Shown here: one piece after another, positions 26,012 to 35,840 of the stretch
Position numbering within the stretch: the first letter of the stretch is position 1
How the letters are laid out: every line of letters begins with the position of its first letter
NCBI GenBank assembly: GCA_028686345.1
Contig: JAQUCE010000007.1
Coordinates: forward strand, 1 to 64,000
Direction of reading: 5' to 3'
Source: Kiritimatiellia bacterium
GTDB lineage: Bacteria; Verrucomicrobiota; Kiritimatiellia; RFP12; UBA1067
DNA length: 64,000 bases
Position numbers and translations under genes: made by a program
The notes under the pieces: model-generated
Databases searched by the model: none
What the model was told of the DNA's origin: nothing
The model's input: the letters and a program-made list of their open reading frames with translations, nothing else

Positions 26012-28773
26012 TTCATGCCTGACCCTAGAAACTCGCCCACGCGACGCAGTAGATCCTCCGGGCTCTGCAATTTGATGATGGGGCATGGCAGGCTTCGAAC
26101 AAATGAGGAGCCGTAGCGTTTGGTGATAATCCGTGGATCCGCAACCACCACTACCCCGCGATCCTCACCGGTGCGGATCAAGCGGCCGAAGCCCTGACGA
26201 AACCTGATCACTGCCTGCGGCAGGGAGAACTCACGGAAGGAGTTGCCGCCCGCCAGCTGAATCTGTTCACAGCGCGCTTCAACCACTGGATCGCCTACTA
26301 CAGCAAAGGGCAGCCGAGCCAAAACCACACAACTCAAAGCCTCGCCTGTCACATCAACGCCCTCCCAGAACGAGTGCGTGCCCAGCAGCGCGCACTTGCC
26401 GCCCTCTCGGAAAACCCGCGTCAGCTGGTCGCGGGTGCCGCTCTTGCCATGCACCAGCAGCTTAATTCCCGCTTCCACTAACGGCTCCTCCAGCAGCTCC
26501 GCAACATGATTCATCATCTCATAGCTGGTGAACAATCCCAGGGCGCGTCCGTTGGTCTTGACAAATAGATCAAACATCATGGCGCTCAGCTGGTCCACAT
26601 AACTCAAGCGCCCCTCGCCAGCTGGCTCGGGCATGAATCCCGCCGCGTAAACCGCACACTGGGTTAGATAGTTGAAAGGGCTCTCAGCCACTGCTTCGAC
26701 AAACCTTGCTGGCTCGATCTGGTCAAACCCCAGCCGCCGATTGATGTATTGAAATGATCCGCTCACACGCAGCGTGGCCGAGCAGAAGATACAGGAATCT
26801 TTGTTTTGATAGAAGAGATCGTGCAGGTTTTTGGCGATACTCAAAGGGGCCGCCACAAAACTCACCCGGCGATCCCGTCCCCGCCCTGGTTCCAGCCAGA
26901 AAACATACTCCGGTTCAGTCGCGGCGGTCACAAAATCCAGATCACATGCAAACTCCCGCAGCCGCTGCGCCGCGGATTCAAGACCCATTGCCTGGTCGCT
27001 AAACAGCGAAAGCTCTTCCGCCGTTGCCTGACGCAGCTTATCGGCCACCTCCTGCAGATGACTGGCAACCTCAGCCACACTCTGCTTCAAGGCGTCCTTG
27101 CTGTACTGCACCAGCTCCTCATCATGCGCGGCAGGACAGCTCACAAAGGCGCCATTGTTAAAAACCTGGCGCTTTAAACGGTGTAACGGGGTGTTTGCAC
27201 CGAACCTCGCATCCGGGGCAATCCTCTGTTCCAAATCAGGAATGCAGCGAAAACGCACTGAATCGCCCTGAGTCGGTTGCATCCCGCCGCAGACATCAAA
27301 AAATTTGGCTGAGCAGCGACGCACACTGTCCATCAGATTTCTGACGGTTGCAATCTTATCCAGTAGCAACCTGACCAGCTCCTGATCCTTGCTGACCGTC
27401 CCTTTTTCCAGATGGCGTTTGAGCATCTCAATCACCCCGCCGCGCCGCCCCTCGCGGCCGCGGCTGATCCGCGTTAAGATAACCATCAGCCGCAGGGTTG
27501 AGATCTCTACCGACAAATGGCGGGTGGCCGCCTCTTCAAGATTGTGAGCCTCATCAAAAATAATCTGCGCATGGGGGGGGAAGATCGTGCCGCCGGATTG
27601 TGAATCCGCAAACACCAGCGAGTGATTGGCGACAATCACATCCGCTTCCAAAGCCTTGAGCCGGGCCTGCTGCATAAAACAGCGTTTGTAATAACGGCAC
27701 CCCCGGCCAGAGCACTCCTCACCGCTGGACGCGAGCTTGCTCAGAAAACCTGGGTTGGCATGGCCGCGTCCGGCGAAGTTGTCCAGATCGCCATCCACGG
27801 TCTGCAGCGCCCACACCACCGCTCTGGCGAAATGACGCAGCTCAGGGCGCTCAAACTCAAAGAGATTGTAGTCGATCAGCACCCCCAGTTGGCGCAGGCA
27901 GAGGTAGTTGGTGCGCCCTTTCAATAGGGCCACCTTGAGCAGTGATTTTCCCTCGGCCCGCCCCGCGTCAAGCACGCGCTGTACCAGCGGCAGATCCTTA
28001 TCCAGCAGCTGCGACTGCAGGTTGCGCGTGTTGGTGCTGACCACCACCGGGACACTGTTGAGCTGCGCCCACACCGCAGCTGGCAGCAGATACGCCAGAC
28101 TCTTGCCCACACCTGTACCTGCCTCCACCACCAGATGTTGGCGTCCGTTGAAGGCCGTGGCCACCTCGCGCAGCATTTTCACCTGTCCGGGGCGCGTCTC
28201 ATAGCCAGGCAGGATTGCCGAAAACGTGCCGCCCGGCATCAGATGCGCGGCAATGGCATCCACATCCGCTGCCTCACAATCCGCATGCAGCGGCAGCGAG
28301 CGTTTCTCCGGATATTTGTTGCGATAGCTGAAGCTTTCGCTCCAGCTGCCGCAGTTTCGCCCGGAAGCCCGCACGCGATCGGCGATCAGAGCGATCAGGC
28401 GCGACAACGCGTGCTCTTCCAGGCTGTGGTAGATGGCCGCGATTAACTCCAGTGCCCACAGCGGCATTGCTTGCAGCGCAGCCTCGACCCGCTGCCACAG
28501 CTTCCAGAGCGACTCCGCCGCACTCTCCTCGGTTGTCAGCAGCTCCTGAATCGGAGCATCGCCACGGCGCAATCCAACCAAAGAGCAGAGCGTTAAGATA
28601 TCCGCCACCGGCTCAGTGCTCTCTGAAAAAAAACCTTCAAACGCAGCGGGCTCATTGGTCAGGTAGATCACCTCGGCAGCTGCTTTTTCACCTGCCTCAG
28701 GCTGGGGGTGAACAGAAAAAGAGGGCGGTGCGCCCTCTTTTTTCTCAACCCAAACCGTTCTTATTGCAGTTTT
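26008..28773 (-). CDS. DinG-family ATP-dependent DNA helicase
   Basis: An XPD/DinG-type superfamily 2 helicase of about 921 residues, unwinding DNA 5'-3' and able to act on R-loops and D-loops. Walker A is EAGTGVGKS near residue 213 and the DEAH box is IFDEAHNLEE near 405. Between them is a cysteine cluster (ECSGRGCRYYKRC) that should bind the 4Fe-4S cluster. Motif VI appears as RQGFGRLIRTGEDRGVV. The ATG at 28773 is preferred to one at 28815; neither has a strong ribosome-binding site. A perfect terminator-like hairpin lies inside the first 20 codons. The next gene overlaps by ATGA. Confidence 0.92.
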   Translation of the reverse strand, partial: KTAIRTVWVEKKEGAPPSFSVHPQPEAGEKAAAEVIYLTNEPAAFEGFFSESTEPVADILTLCSLVGLRRGDAPIQELLTTEESAAESLWKLWQRVEAALQAMPLWALELIAAIYHSLEEHALSRLIALIADRVRASGRNCGSWSESFSYRNKYPEKRSLPLHADCEAADVDAIAAHLMPGGTFSAILPGYETRPGQVKMLREVATAFNGRQHLVVEAGTGVGKSLAYLLPAAVWAQLNSVPVVVSTNTRNLQSQLLDKDLPLVQRVLDAGRAEGKSLLKVALLKGRTNYLCLRQLGVLIDYNLFEFERPELRHFARAVVWALQTVDGDLDNFAGRGHANPGFLSKLASSGEECSGRGCRYYKRCFMQQARLKALEADVIVANHSLVFADSQSGGTIFPPHAQIIFDEAHNLEEAATRHLSVEISTLRLMVILTRISRGREGRRGGVIEMLKRHLEKGTVSKDQELVRLLLDKIATVRNLMDSVRRCSAKFFDVCGGMQPTQGDSVRFRCIPDLEQRIAPDARFGANTPLHRLKRQVFNNGAFVSCPAAHDEELVQYSKDALKQSVAEVASHLQEVADKLRQATAEELSLFSDQAMGLESAAQRLREFACDLDFVTAATEPEYVFWLEPGRGRDRRVSFVAAPLSIAKNLHDLFYQNKDSCIFCSATLRVSGSFQYINRRLGFDQIEPARFVEAVAESPFNYLTQCAVYAAGFMPEPAGEGRLSYVDQLSAMMFDLFVKTNGRALGLFTSYEMMNHVAELLEEPLVEAGIKLLVHGKSGTRDQLTRVFREGGKCALLGTHSFWEGVDVTGEALSCVVLARLPFAVVGDPVVEARCEQIQLAGGNSFREFSLPQAVIRFRQGFGRLIRTGEDRGVVVVADPRIITKRYGSSFVRSLPCPIIKLQSPEDLLRRVGEFLGSGMK
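28716..28742 (-). terminator. Terminator-like hairpin in the start of dinG
   Basis: AAAAAGAGGGCG (28716-28727) and CGCCCTCTTTTT (28731-28742) form a perfect 12-bp stem with a 3-nt loop, flanked by A-run and T-run as in a bidirectional intrinsic terminator. It lies only 31 nt after the dinG ATG and encodes EKKEGAPPS. It may act as an attenuator of the gene or stop plus-strand transcripts, or it may be fortuitous. Confidence 0.5.
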
Positions 28774-28870
28774 CATTGTAGATTCGTTGTTATTGCAACC
28801 ACACAGTGGTTGCAATCAAGAGGTTAAAAGGTGCGTAGCGACGGAAATTAAAACCACTTGCCGCATACTA

Positions 28871-28948
28871 CTGGCCACTACCACTGGTCACCAGCCACTA
28901 CCACTGGTCACCAGCCACTAGCCACTGGTCACCAGCCACTGGCCACTG
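28871..28948. repeat. Tandem repeat, 20-bp unit CCACTACCACTGGTCACCAG
   Basis: Full units lie at 28875-28894 and 28895-28914, then a variant with one extra base at 28915-28935 and partial units at both ends. CTGGTCACCAG is itself a palindrome. The repeat fills the gap between dinG and the pseudouridine synthase gene and encodes nothing. Confidence 0.9.
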
Positions 28949-28971
28949 ATGAGGCTTTGCCTCATCCCGCC

Positions 28972-29829
28972 TCAGCGCCCCATGTCAAAGAGCTTGAGAC
29001 AGCGCCGGAAATCCGCTGGCAAAGGACTGTGCGCTTTCATGGTCTGGGTGCTGTCGAGCGGGTTGGTCAACTCAATTTCGGATGAGTGCAGCATTGTGCG
29101 CGCCACTGTCACCAGCCGCGGATCGCGGGCGAACTTAACGCCATGCTGTTTATCACCGAGCACGGGATGGCGCACTGCTGCCAGGTGGCGCCGGATCTGA
29201 TGGGTGCGTCCGGTTTCAATCCGGATCTTCAGGAAGCTGGCATCCTTTGAGCAGGCCATGCGCCGGACCTGGCTAACAGCGCGCGCGCCATCCAGCTCCT
29301 GGTTCAACAGGGCTGTGTTACGTTCAAACTTGCCGTAAACAATCGCCTGATAGATCTTAATCACCCGCCGTGTTTTAAACACTGCCACTGCCGCGTCAAA
29401 TGCTTGAGCACTCTTGGCGCACAGCAGACACCCGGTCGTCTCTTTATCCAGACGGTGCACCACCCGCAAGCTTGTGTTGCCCAGCTGCTCCTGCAGTTTA
29501 GACTCAACACTCTCCTTGCCGGTCACCACCATGCCGGAGGGTTTGTCGATGATCAAAAAATCAGCGTAGTCGGCCAGCACCCGCAGTTTAACACTCTCCT
29601 GCTTCTTGGCAGTGTGCAGGGCCGGCACCTCAATGGTGTCACCCTTGTGCAGCTCGTGGTGTGTCATCCAGATGCAGCGGCGGTTAACCCAGACCGACTT
29701 GTCATCCAGCAACTGCTTGGCAGCTCTTCTGGAGAGGCCCAGTTTTTTTGCAAGAAAGTCCTGGAGCTTGGCGCCCTCCTCGGTTTTGGAGACGATCAAG
29801 GCAACGGTGTTTAGTATCTTTGATTTCAT
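28972..29829 (-). CDS. RluA-family pseudouridine synthase
   Basis: The 285-residue enzyme isomerises uridine to pseudouridine in rRNA or tRNA. An S4 RNA-binding domain occupies residues ~20-75 (LQDFLAKKLGLSRRAAKQLL). The catalytic motif VVHRLDKETTGCLL (Asp in HRLD) lies near residue 130, with LIIDKPSGMVV before it and ETGRTHQIRRHL after it, all diagnostic of the RluA/RluC/RluD group. The target site cannot be told. Its start codon overlaps the stop of the beta-propeller gene at 29826-29829 (ATGA), so the two are translated together. Confidence 0.93.
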   Translation of the reverse strand: MKSKILNTVALIVSKTEEGAKLQDFLAKKLGLSRRAAKQLLDDKSVWVNRRCIWMTHHELHKGDTIEVPALHTAKKQESVKLRVLADYADFLIIDKPSGMVVTGKESVESKLQEQLGNTSLRVVHRLDKETTGCLLCAKSAQAFDAAVAVFKTRRVIKIYQAIVYGKFERNTALLNQELDGARAVSQVRRMACSKDASFLKIRIETGRTHQIRRHLAAVRHPVLGDKQHGVKFARDPRLVTVARTMLHSSEIELTNPLDSTQTMKAHSPLPADFRRCLKLFDMGR

Positions 29830-30755
29830 AATGCTTGCAGAATCCCGCTGGTGTCCTGATTGAGTTTGGCAGGATCGAGATCATCCAGCACCAGCATCTG
29901 ATTCACAGTGCCGCCGAACTCCTCGTTCCAGCTCCAGACCACACGGAAGTCCTTGTCGAACTCCACCAGTTTCAGCCCTGGTTTAAAGTCCCCCTTGTTG
30001 TGACCGCTCCAGTTACACATGACAATATGGCCGTTGCGCAGCATCTGAAATCCGCCGTAGAAATAGTTGTGCAAACCCTCGGGCTGGTCAACGACAATAT
30101 CCTTCAAGAGTTTGCCCTCCGTGTCAAAGGTATAAAATCCTTTTGAGTAGCCGCCGGAGACATAGACCGAAGCTCCGTCAGGCGCATAGAGCGCCATATA
30201 GGCGTTACGCGGTCGTGGCAGCAGGAATTTTTTGACCATACGCTCTTCAGGCTCCAGCCCTTGTTTCAACGTCACTTCAAAGGCGCCGTCATTGCAACTC
30301 AGCAGAAGGTTTCCCTGGGGCGTAAAGCGCATCATGCGCACATAGGTCACAACTTTCGGCATCTTATACTCAGCCACAAAGTTCTCCTCAGCATCAAACT
30401 CATAAACAGGGCCTCTCTCGCTTGCGAAAAAAGTGCGCCCGTCTTGCAGCCGCCGCATGGAGCGGATGGCGCTCATTTTATCTGATCGAAAGTTTTTGGT
30501 CCGCTCGCGTGTGTTCAGATCGTAAAGGTGATACCCTTTATCGTGATTGACCATTAACTGATTGTTGCCAACTAGCTGCATGTCCATCACAATCTGCTCC
30601 AACTTCAGCTCCCAATTCTTGGACGCATCCATCTGATCAACATAATGCAGCGATTTGCCCATAAAATTACTGATCAGAAAGCGATGTTTAATCTCATTAC
30701 CGAATGTGGTCAAACCCAAGGCGGCGACCATCAACATTAATATCATTTTTTTCAT
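29826..30755 (-). CDS. Exported beta-propeller-like protein
   Basis: The 309-residue protein has a signal peptide (MKKMILMLMVAALGLTTFG) and a repetitive pattern of strands ending in W/F-rich turns (FLISNFMGKSLHYVDQ, MRFTPQGNLLLSCNDG, FQMLRNGHIVMCNWSGHN, LVEFDKDFRVVWSWNE), typical of six- or seven-bladed propellers such as PQQ/WD40-like or arylsulfotransferase-like domains. No active-site residues were recognised. It overlaps the pseudouridine synthase gene by 4 bp, but a periplasmic propeller has no obvious link to RNA modification. Confidence 0.8.
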   Translation of the reverse strand: MKKMILMLMVAALGLTTFGNEIKHRFLISNFMGKSLHYVDQMDASKNWELKLEQIVMDMQLVGNNQLMVNHDKGYHLYDLNTRERTKNFRSDKMSAIRSMRRLQDGRTFFASERGPVYEFDAEENFVAEYKMPKVVTYVRMMRFTPQGNLLLSCNDGAFEVTLKQGLEPEERMVKKFLLPRPRNAYMALYAPDGASVYVSGGYSKGFYTFDTEGKLLKDIVVDQPEGLHNYFYGGFQMLRNGHIVMCNWSGHNKGDFKPGLKLVEFDKDFRVVWSWNEEFGGTVNQMLVLDDLDPAKLNQDTSGILQAL

Positions 30756-30811
30756 TTGTGCTCTATTTTAAAAGATTGCGAGAGATGAATAACACTACGA
30801 TTATATAATAA

Positions 30812-31999
30812 TCAGAGTGCTCTGCATAGCAGGCCTTTCAGATACAGCCCTTCGGGAAAGCAGAGTCCCTCCGGATGGTCGCATGCCTGCTGAAGCCGCC
30901 GAAGAACCTGAACATCGCGCTTTGCATCAACAGCGGCATCTGCCACCACTTTGTGAAAGAGATCCGGCGTCATCAGCGCGGAGCAGGAGAAGGTCGCCAA
31001 AACCCCGCCCCGCCGCAGCAGCTTGATGGCCAGCAGGTTGATATCCTTGTAGCCGCGCGCGGCCTTTATCAAGCGTGCTTTGCTATCCGCGAATTTGGGC
31101 GGGTCAAGCACAATCAGGTCAAAAGAGCGCCCCTGATCCCGGAATGTGCGTAACACCTCAAAGACATCCCCTTTAATAAAGGACGAACTTTCAACCTCAC
31201 AGGTATTCAGCGCTGTATTACTGCGGGCCAATTCCAGCGCCTGCTCCGAGAGCTCCACATGCGTCACCGAGGTAGCGCCAGCCGACACGGCTGCGATGCC
31301 GAATCCGCCGGTGTACGAAAAGGCGTTGAGCACATCGGAGTTGTTGGCATATGGCATGATCAAGGCGCGGTTTTCACGCTGGTCCAGGTAGAAGCCGGTT
31401 TTGTGTCCCTCACGCACATTCACATGGTAGCGACACTCACCCTCGTGGATCTCAATCAGCGCGGGCGGCTCATCGCCGGCCAGCACTCCGGTAGTGGGTG
31501 GCAGCCCCTCCCAGGTGCGGGCATCAACATCCGAGCGTTCATAGATACCGGCGCAGCCGCTCAGCCGCTGCAATGCCTCCACCACCACGCCCTTCCAGCG
31601 CTCAGCGCCGACGGTGGTGAACTGGCAGACAATCCAACCGCCATACTGGTCAGCAATCACTCCTGGCAGGCCATCAGCCTCGGAGTTGATCAAGCGGAAG
31701 GCGTTGGTCGCGCCCTGGGCCAGATAACCGGCGCGTGCCCCGATCGCGCCCGCCACGCGGGCGGTAATGAAGCTGGCATCCACCTCGGTTGCGGGATCAA
31801 AACTCCACATTCGCACCCGGATCTGTGACTCCGGCGAATAAGCGCCCACGCCCAGCCCCTGGCCATTGTGGTCAACAATTTTAGCGCTCGCGCCCGGTTC
31901 AGGGGTGCCATCGAGCTGAGCGATTGCCCCTGAAAAGATCCAGGGATGTCTGCGTGATACGGAAAACTCACGCCCTTTTTTCAATGTAACTGTAGTCAT
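30812..31999 (-). CDS. RlmI-type class I rRNA methyltransferase
   Basis: A 395-residue S-adenosylmethionine enzyme with an N-terminal PUA domain (VTLKKGREFSVSRRHPWIFSGAI, in two runs: VTLKKGREFSVSRR, HPWIFSGAI), a hinge (GHKTGFYLDQRENR) and a Rossmann core: VLNAFSYTGGFGIAAVSAGA for SAM binding, HVELSEQALELA, and catalytic FDLIVLDPPKFA. ATFSCSALM supplies the C-terminal cysteine. This set is typical of 23S rRNA m5C methyltransferases of the RlmI/YccW family. The gene is single, with repeats upstream from 32000. Confidence 0.92.
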   Translation of the reverse strand: MTTVTLKKGREFSVSRRHPWIFSGAIAQLDGTPEPGASAKIVDHNGQGLGVGAYSPESQIRVRMWSFDPATEVDASFITARVAGAIGARAGYLAQGATNAFRLINSEADGLPGVIADQYGGWIVCQFTTVGAERWKGVVVEALQRLSGCAGIYERSDVDARTWEGLPPTTGVLAGDEPPALIEIHEGECRYHVNVREGHKTGFYLDQRENRALIMPYANNSDVLNAFSYTGGFGIAAVSAGATSVTHVELSEQALELARSNTALNTCEVESSSFIKGDVFEVLRTFRDQGRSFDLIVLDPPKFADSKARLIKAARGYKDINLLAIKLLRRGGVLATFSCSALMTPDLFHKVVADAAVDAKRDVQVLRRLQQACDHPEGLCFPEGLYLKGLLCRAL

Positions 32000-32079
32000 A
32001 AGAAATTCTAGTCGCGTCCCACAGGACGCTTTGGCTATTAGTTGCTATCCTCTCAATTCCTGTCGTGAAAAACAAGAAG

Positions 32080-32460
32080 TTTAGATAGTCATCTCCATAA
32101 GTTGTTGAAAGAAGTACCTCAAGCTTCCAGCTTGAATGAACCTGTTTTCTGCAAGCAGGATGCTTGCACTACTCCATTATCGCTTTTACGGTAGCATCTC
32201 AATAATCCGCTTTGGAGCAGCCTGGATTCCAAGTCAACATTTAAAGGGACGTAGCGCATGGACACATTTATACAGAATTTTACGAATGTTATCAATGGCT
32301 ATATTTTCAGCTTGTATTATTTGATTAGGATTGTGATTAGGATCCAAAACGCTTGCTGTTTACAGCGAAGCAAGGAGGTCAGTCGCTATGCGGCTGACTA
32401 GAGTGCGTAACCTGATCATTCGCTTGCCATCCGTAGTCGCCCGCATAGCGGACGACTTCC
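32080..32460. repeat. Repeat families B (partial) and D between genes
   Basis: At 32110-32220 are AAGCTTCCAGCTTGAATGAA, GCAAGCAGGATGCTTGCACTA and CGCTTTGGAGCAGCCTGGAT, the family B end seen at 44520-44590 and 38575-38640. At 32370-32460 come GGTCAGTCGCTATGCGGCTGACTA and GTCGCCCGCATAGCGGACGACTT, family D in facing pairs (each core ~20 bp). A piece related to the 16756 structure follows at about 32505-32560. The stretch 32000-32600 holds no gene. Confidence 0.65.
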
Positions 32461-32600
32461 TTAGCTTCACCAAAGTTGAAGCTGTAGGGTTAGCGGGGAT
32501 AAAACACCCTTATCCATTTGCGAAAATTCGCTGGCATACGTAGTTAAAAACGTTCACGCAAAACAAGAAAACGAATAATGCAATACGGGTTATCGATACG

Positions 32601-35102
32601 TTATTGATGCGTTATCGGCTCACCCTTTGTATCAACAATCTCTGCTTTCAAAAAAACAAATACTGTCTTATCTCCGTTTTTATTGTTCATCCCGCCCCCA
32701 AGCAGGACAGTTTCACCACTCTTAACCGAGACTTGCGTTGAAATGCTGTGGGTGTGGAAGAATGGCTGCGGCATGCTCAGATTCGTGCCGCTTTCGTATT
32801 GCTTCCATGCAGGGGATGAGATCAGTTGGGGGTTCAGCATCAAGTTTATGTAGCTACCTTCAGCACTGCCCTCAGGTACAACCTGCAGGGTGCTGCCTAC
32901 CTCTCGCATCTCAAAATTCTGGGGTTCAACGATATCTATTATTCCATCAGGCGTTTTCGCTGATTCTATTTTAAACTCTGTTGGATATATATACTCGGTA
33001 ACGCTCTTTGCTATCGCTTCCTGTCCGCTCCTTGTTAACACGCATGGGCTGCACAAAAGCCGCCCCTTTCCCGCTTTCCATAACTTCCGCAAGGTAACAA
33101 CTGAGATGTTGCCATTTTTAGCGAGGTCGTTGATATCTGCAACAGAGTACTCAATATACTCCGCCTGTATCCTGATCATGGAGGGGATGACACTGAGTTT
33201 ATTCAGAATTCCCTCAAATAACTTTAGGTTCTTATAGCTGTTCATGACATGAAGTTGACCTGTTTCCGAAAAGTATTCTACATGCGAACCTTCCGGCCAC
33301 ATTACTCCCTGCGCGCTAAAGAACTGTTTCCATTCATTTGATTGCTGCTCTATTGCCTCTGGCGTAATCGCGCTGCTGCCGTCATCTGAACACGCAGAGA
33401 TTACGTTGTAAACGCGCTTTATTAATTTTGTGTCATCATCAGGGGGCTGAGCAACATTGGTTTCTTTTGCATCAGAGTCAGGAAACTGAATATACTCTCC
33501 ATGTACATCAACCAGCCGGGTGCTTAAAAATGCATAAACAAAGTTGTCGCCTTTTGGGGTAGCAGTTCCTCCGCCGAGGAGAATTGTCGCTCCATTTGAA
33601 ATCGTGGCCTGTGTTGCTACACTGTGTACATCAAAAAATGGTTGCTCCATTGGCAGCTCTTTTGACCTGCATGTAGTTCCATAGTTTTTCCACGAATGGT
33701 GAGATGTCTGTTGAGGGCTCAACAGAACAGATATGTTTTGTGCCTGTATGTTCGCCTCGGGCACGACCTGAAAAATATTGCCAACCTCGCGCATCTCAAA
33801 GTTTTGCGGTTCCACGGCAGGTGCCATGACCATAGCGTCGGGGCTGTTCGTTGATATGGTTGTTTTAACGTCGAACTCAGTTGGATATATATACTCGGTA
33901 ATGCCTTTTGTTACTGCTTCTTGACCGCTTAGGGTAAGGACACATGAACTGCTGATTAACTGCGCGTTATTTTGCTTCCATAACTTCTTCAGTGATGTAA
34001 CCGAGAGGTTGTTGTCGAGCAGCAGCTGGTTTATATCCTCTTTGTTGTATCCTACAAAGTCCAGACGCGCCTCGATTTGAGGGAGTGTCGCCCCTTCAAG
34101 AAAGGGCACCTCGGTGACTCTTTGAATATTCGCGGGGTTGTTTACGACTTTAATCTGGTTGCCATGTCTATCCACAAGCTTGGCTGTGAGAAACGCATAA
34201 ACACATTTTTTGCCAGCTTCATCATTCATTCCACCGCCTAGCAGGACAGTGGCCCCATTGGCAATGGTAACCTGAGTTGATATCGAACAGATATGAAAAA
34301 AAGGCTGCTGCATCGCGGGTTGTCCCGCATTTTTAATATTACCACCATCCGGCAGGCTGTAATTCTTCCATGTGGGGGAAGATACATGCTGCGGGTAAAT
34401 CATTATTTTAATCCGATTTCCGCAAACATCTAGCTCTGGGACAACTTGCAGTTTATTGCCAACCTCACGCATCTCGAAATTACAGGGTTCGACGGTTGCT
34501 GGTTGCGCATTGCGATCGGGTTTGCCAAGGACCTTGCTCAGCTTGACATCAAACTCCGTTGGGTATATGTACTCAGTTGCTCCGCTGAGAAAGGCTTCCT
34601 GACCACCTCTCGTTAAAGCGCGGCTGCTACTCAGTAATCTTGCTCGCCCTTTTTTCCAAAGGGCCTGCACAGATTCACAGGAGATATTATCATCGCTGGC
34701 AAGCTGATTAATATCGTTTAAATCATATTCAACAAAATCGACCTGAATCTCAATCAGCGCTGGAGTTAAGTGCGCCAAGACCATTATATCGCTGAACAAT
34801 TGGATGTTAGCAGGAGTGTTTGTAATTCTAATCTCACCCAATGTCTCGGAGATCTTAAAATGAGAGCCTTCAGGCCATGTCACCCCCAGCTCGGTAAAGA
34901 AAGATATGTGATCTGCATCCGAGGGCGAACCAATGGGTTTATCCGGTTCACCCCCACCCTGCTCCAAAGATTTCATCGGAACAGCAACCTCACGGAAATT
35001 GTGGGTTGTTTCAAAGACCTTACTCTCCATCTTCACACCCGCCGCATGTCCAATGAGACAGATGTTCAAACTCAAACTGAATACTATAAATCTAATTTTC
35101 AT
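32601..35102 (-). CDS. Exported protein with three secretin-like modules
   Basis: The 833-residue protein has a signal peptide (to ~Ala20) and three copies of one module. Each has a TEYIYPTEF segment, NFEMREVG...QVVPE, a PFF...SISTQ.T...GATVLLGGG strand pair and a (V/K)YAFL..(K/R)LVD end. Full modules span about residues 65-320 and 585-833, and the middle one (about 325-545) lacks the FF...GV.WPEGSH opening. The final GGG-V-FL pattern matches the C-terminal beta-barrel part of type II/III secretins, but the secretin pore region is not complete. An envelope role together with the STN-like lipoprotein at 35841-37301 is plausible. Confidence 0.75.
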   Translation of the reverse strand: MKIRFIVFSLSLNICLIGHAAGVKMESKVFETTHNFREVAVPMKSLEQGGGEPDKPIGSPSDADHISFFTELGVTWPEGSHFKISETLGEIRITNTPANIQLFSDIMVLAHLTPALIEIQVDFVEYDLNDINQLASDDNISCESVQALWKKGRARLLSSSRALTRGGQEAFLSGATEYIYPTEFDVKLSKVLGKPDRNAQPATVEPCNFEMREVGNKLQVVPELDVCGNRIKIMIYPQHVSSPTWKNYSLPDGGNIKNAGQPAMQQPFFHICSISTQVTIANGATVLLGGGMNDEAGKKCVYAFLTAKLVDRHGNQIKVVNNPANIQRVTEVPFLEGATLPQIEARLDFVGYNKEDINQLLLDNNLSVTSLKKLWKQNNAQLISSSCVLTLSGQEAVTKGITEYIYPTEFDVKTTISTNSPDAMVMAPAVEPQNFEMREVGNIFQVVPEANIQAQNISVLLSPQQTSHHSWKNYGTTCRSKELPMEQPFFDVHSVATQATISNGATILLGGGTATPKGDNFVYAFLSTRLVDVHGEYIQFPDSDAKETNVAQPPDDDTKLIKRVYNVISACSDDGSSAITPEAIEQQSNEWKQFFSAQGVMWPEGSHVEYFSETGQLHVMNSYKNLKLFEGILNKLSVIPSMIRIQAEYIEYSVADINDLAKNGNISVVTLRKLWKAGKGRLLCSPCVLTRSGQEAIAKSVTEYIYPTEFKIESAKTPDGIIDIVEPQNFEMREVGSTLQVVPEGSAEGSYINLMLNPQLISSPAWKQYESGTNLSMPQPFFHTHSISTQVSVKSGETVLLGGGMNNKNGDKTVFVFLKAEIVDTKGEPITHQ

Positions 35103-35223
35103 TTTTCACTCCTGCATATTTTTTCATGGTTTGTCAGTCAGTGCTTCCTGAGGGTTATCCGCAAACCGGATTTGTCGTCACTCTCTTTGATAGTAGCGGG
35201 AGCATCTTGCTCCCGTTTCTCAA

Positions 35224-35289
35224 TCATCCACCGCATAGCGGCGGATATACTGTGCTGTTTTCAGTATGTCCGCCGCTATGCGGTGGACG
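35224..35289. repeat. Repeat family C, inverted pair
   Basis: ATCCACCGCATAGCGGCGGA (35223-35243) faces GTCCGCCGCTATGCGGTGGA (about 35268-35288), with a short loop TATACTGTGCTGTTTTCAGT between them. The same pair closes the tandem array at 4799-4980. Confidence 0.85.
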
Positions 35290-35385
35290 GAAATTACATC
35301 CCACTTTCCACAATTAAAGGCGCAGCCGCTTGCCACGGCGTAGTTCCACTTGTGGGACCGAGACGGGACCTCCGCGCTCCACGCT

Positions 35386-35520
35386 GACCTAGTCGCTTAG
35401 GCGACTGAAAAAACAATTAATTGTTCTTTACAAAAAGTTGTTTGTCGAACGTTTATCGGGGTTTAGTGTAGTAGTCGCTCTATGAGCGACACATGCCGCT
35501 CATAGAGCGGCTACTACACC
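35386..35520. repeat. Repeat families E and D
   Basis: CTAGTCGCTTAGGCGACTG followed by ACAATTAATTGTTCTTT (35389-35427) is the inverse of the arrangement at 56960-57006 and contains the palindrome found at 53107-53128. At 35465-35520, GTAGTCGCTCTATGAGCGAC and GCCGCTCATAGAGCGGCTAC are two adjacent palindromes. The gap 35103-35840 carries repeats only. A further stretch at 35521-35640 resembles repeat sequence at 5330-5410 (GACGATGTTGGTGGACGATT). Confidence 0.75.
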
Positions 35521-35840
35521 CGATGCTGGCCGACGATGCTGTGCAACGATGTTGGTGGACGATTAGGATCATGCGGAAATCGTCCACCAGCATCGTCGCC
35601 GTTATCGTAAACCGAAGGCGAAGCCGACCTCCGTGCCCTTCGCGGGTCTAGAATCTTATCCAGTGAAATTTCGTTTTTCCCATAACTGCATGTATCGCCT
35701 GAATGAACATTATACTTGAATATCTTTACGTTTGTCGAGCCACGAGCACTGTAATGCCATAACTATTCTATTAAAAATAATGCCTGGCACTAACTCCGCT
35801 CTGACAAACATAAACTGTTGAGTGTAGCACAAAGCAGCCT

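Noticed and set aside
25766-26086. Longer 106-residue version of the small membrane protein
   Set aside because: Its extra N-terminal 25 residues lie inside the dinG coding region and are low in family-like character. The ATGA overlap at 26008-26011 gives a natural start.
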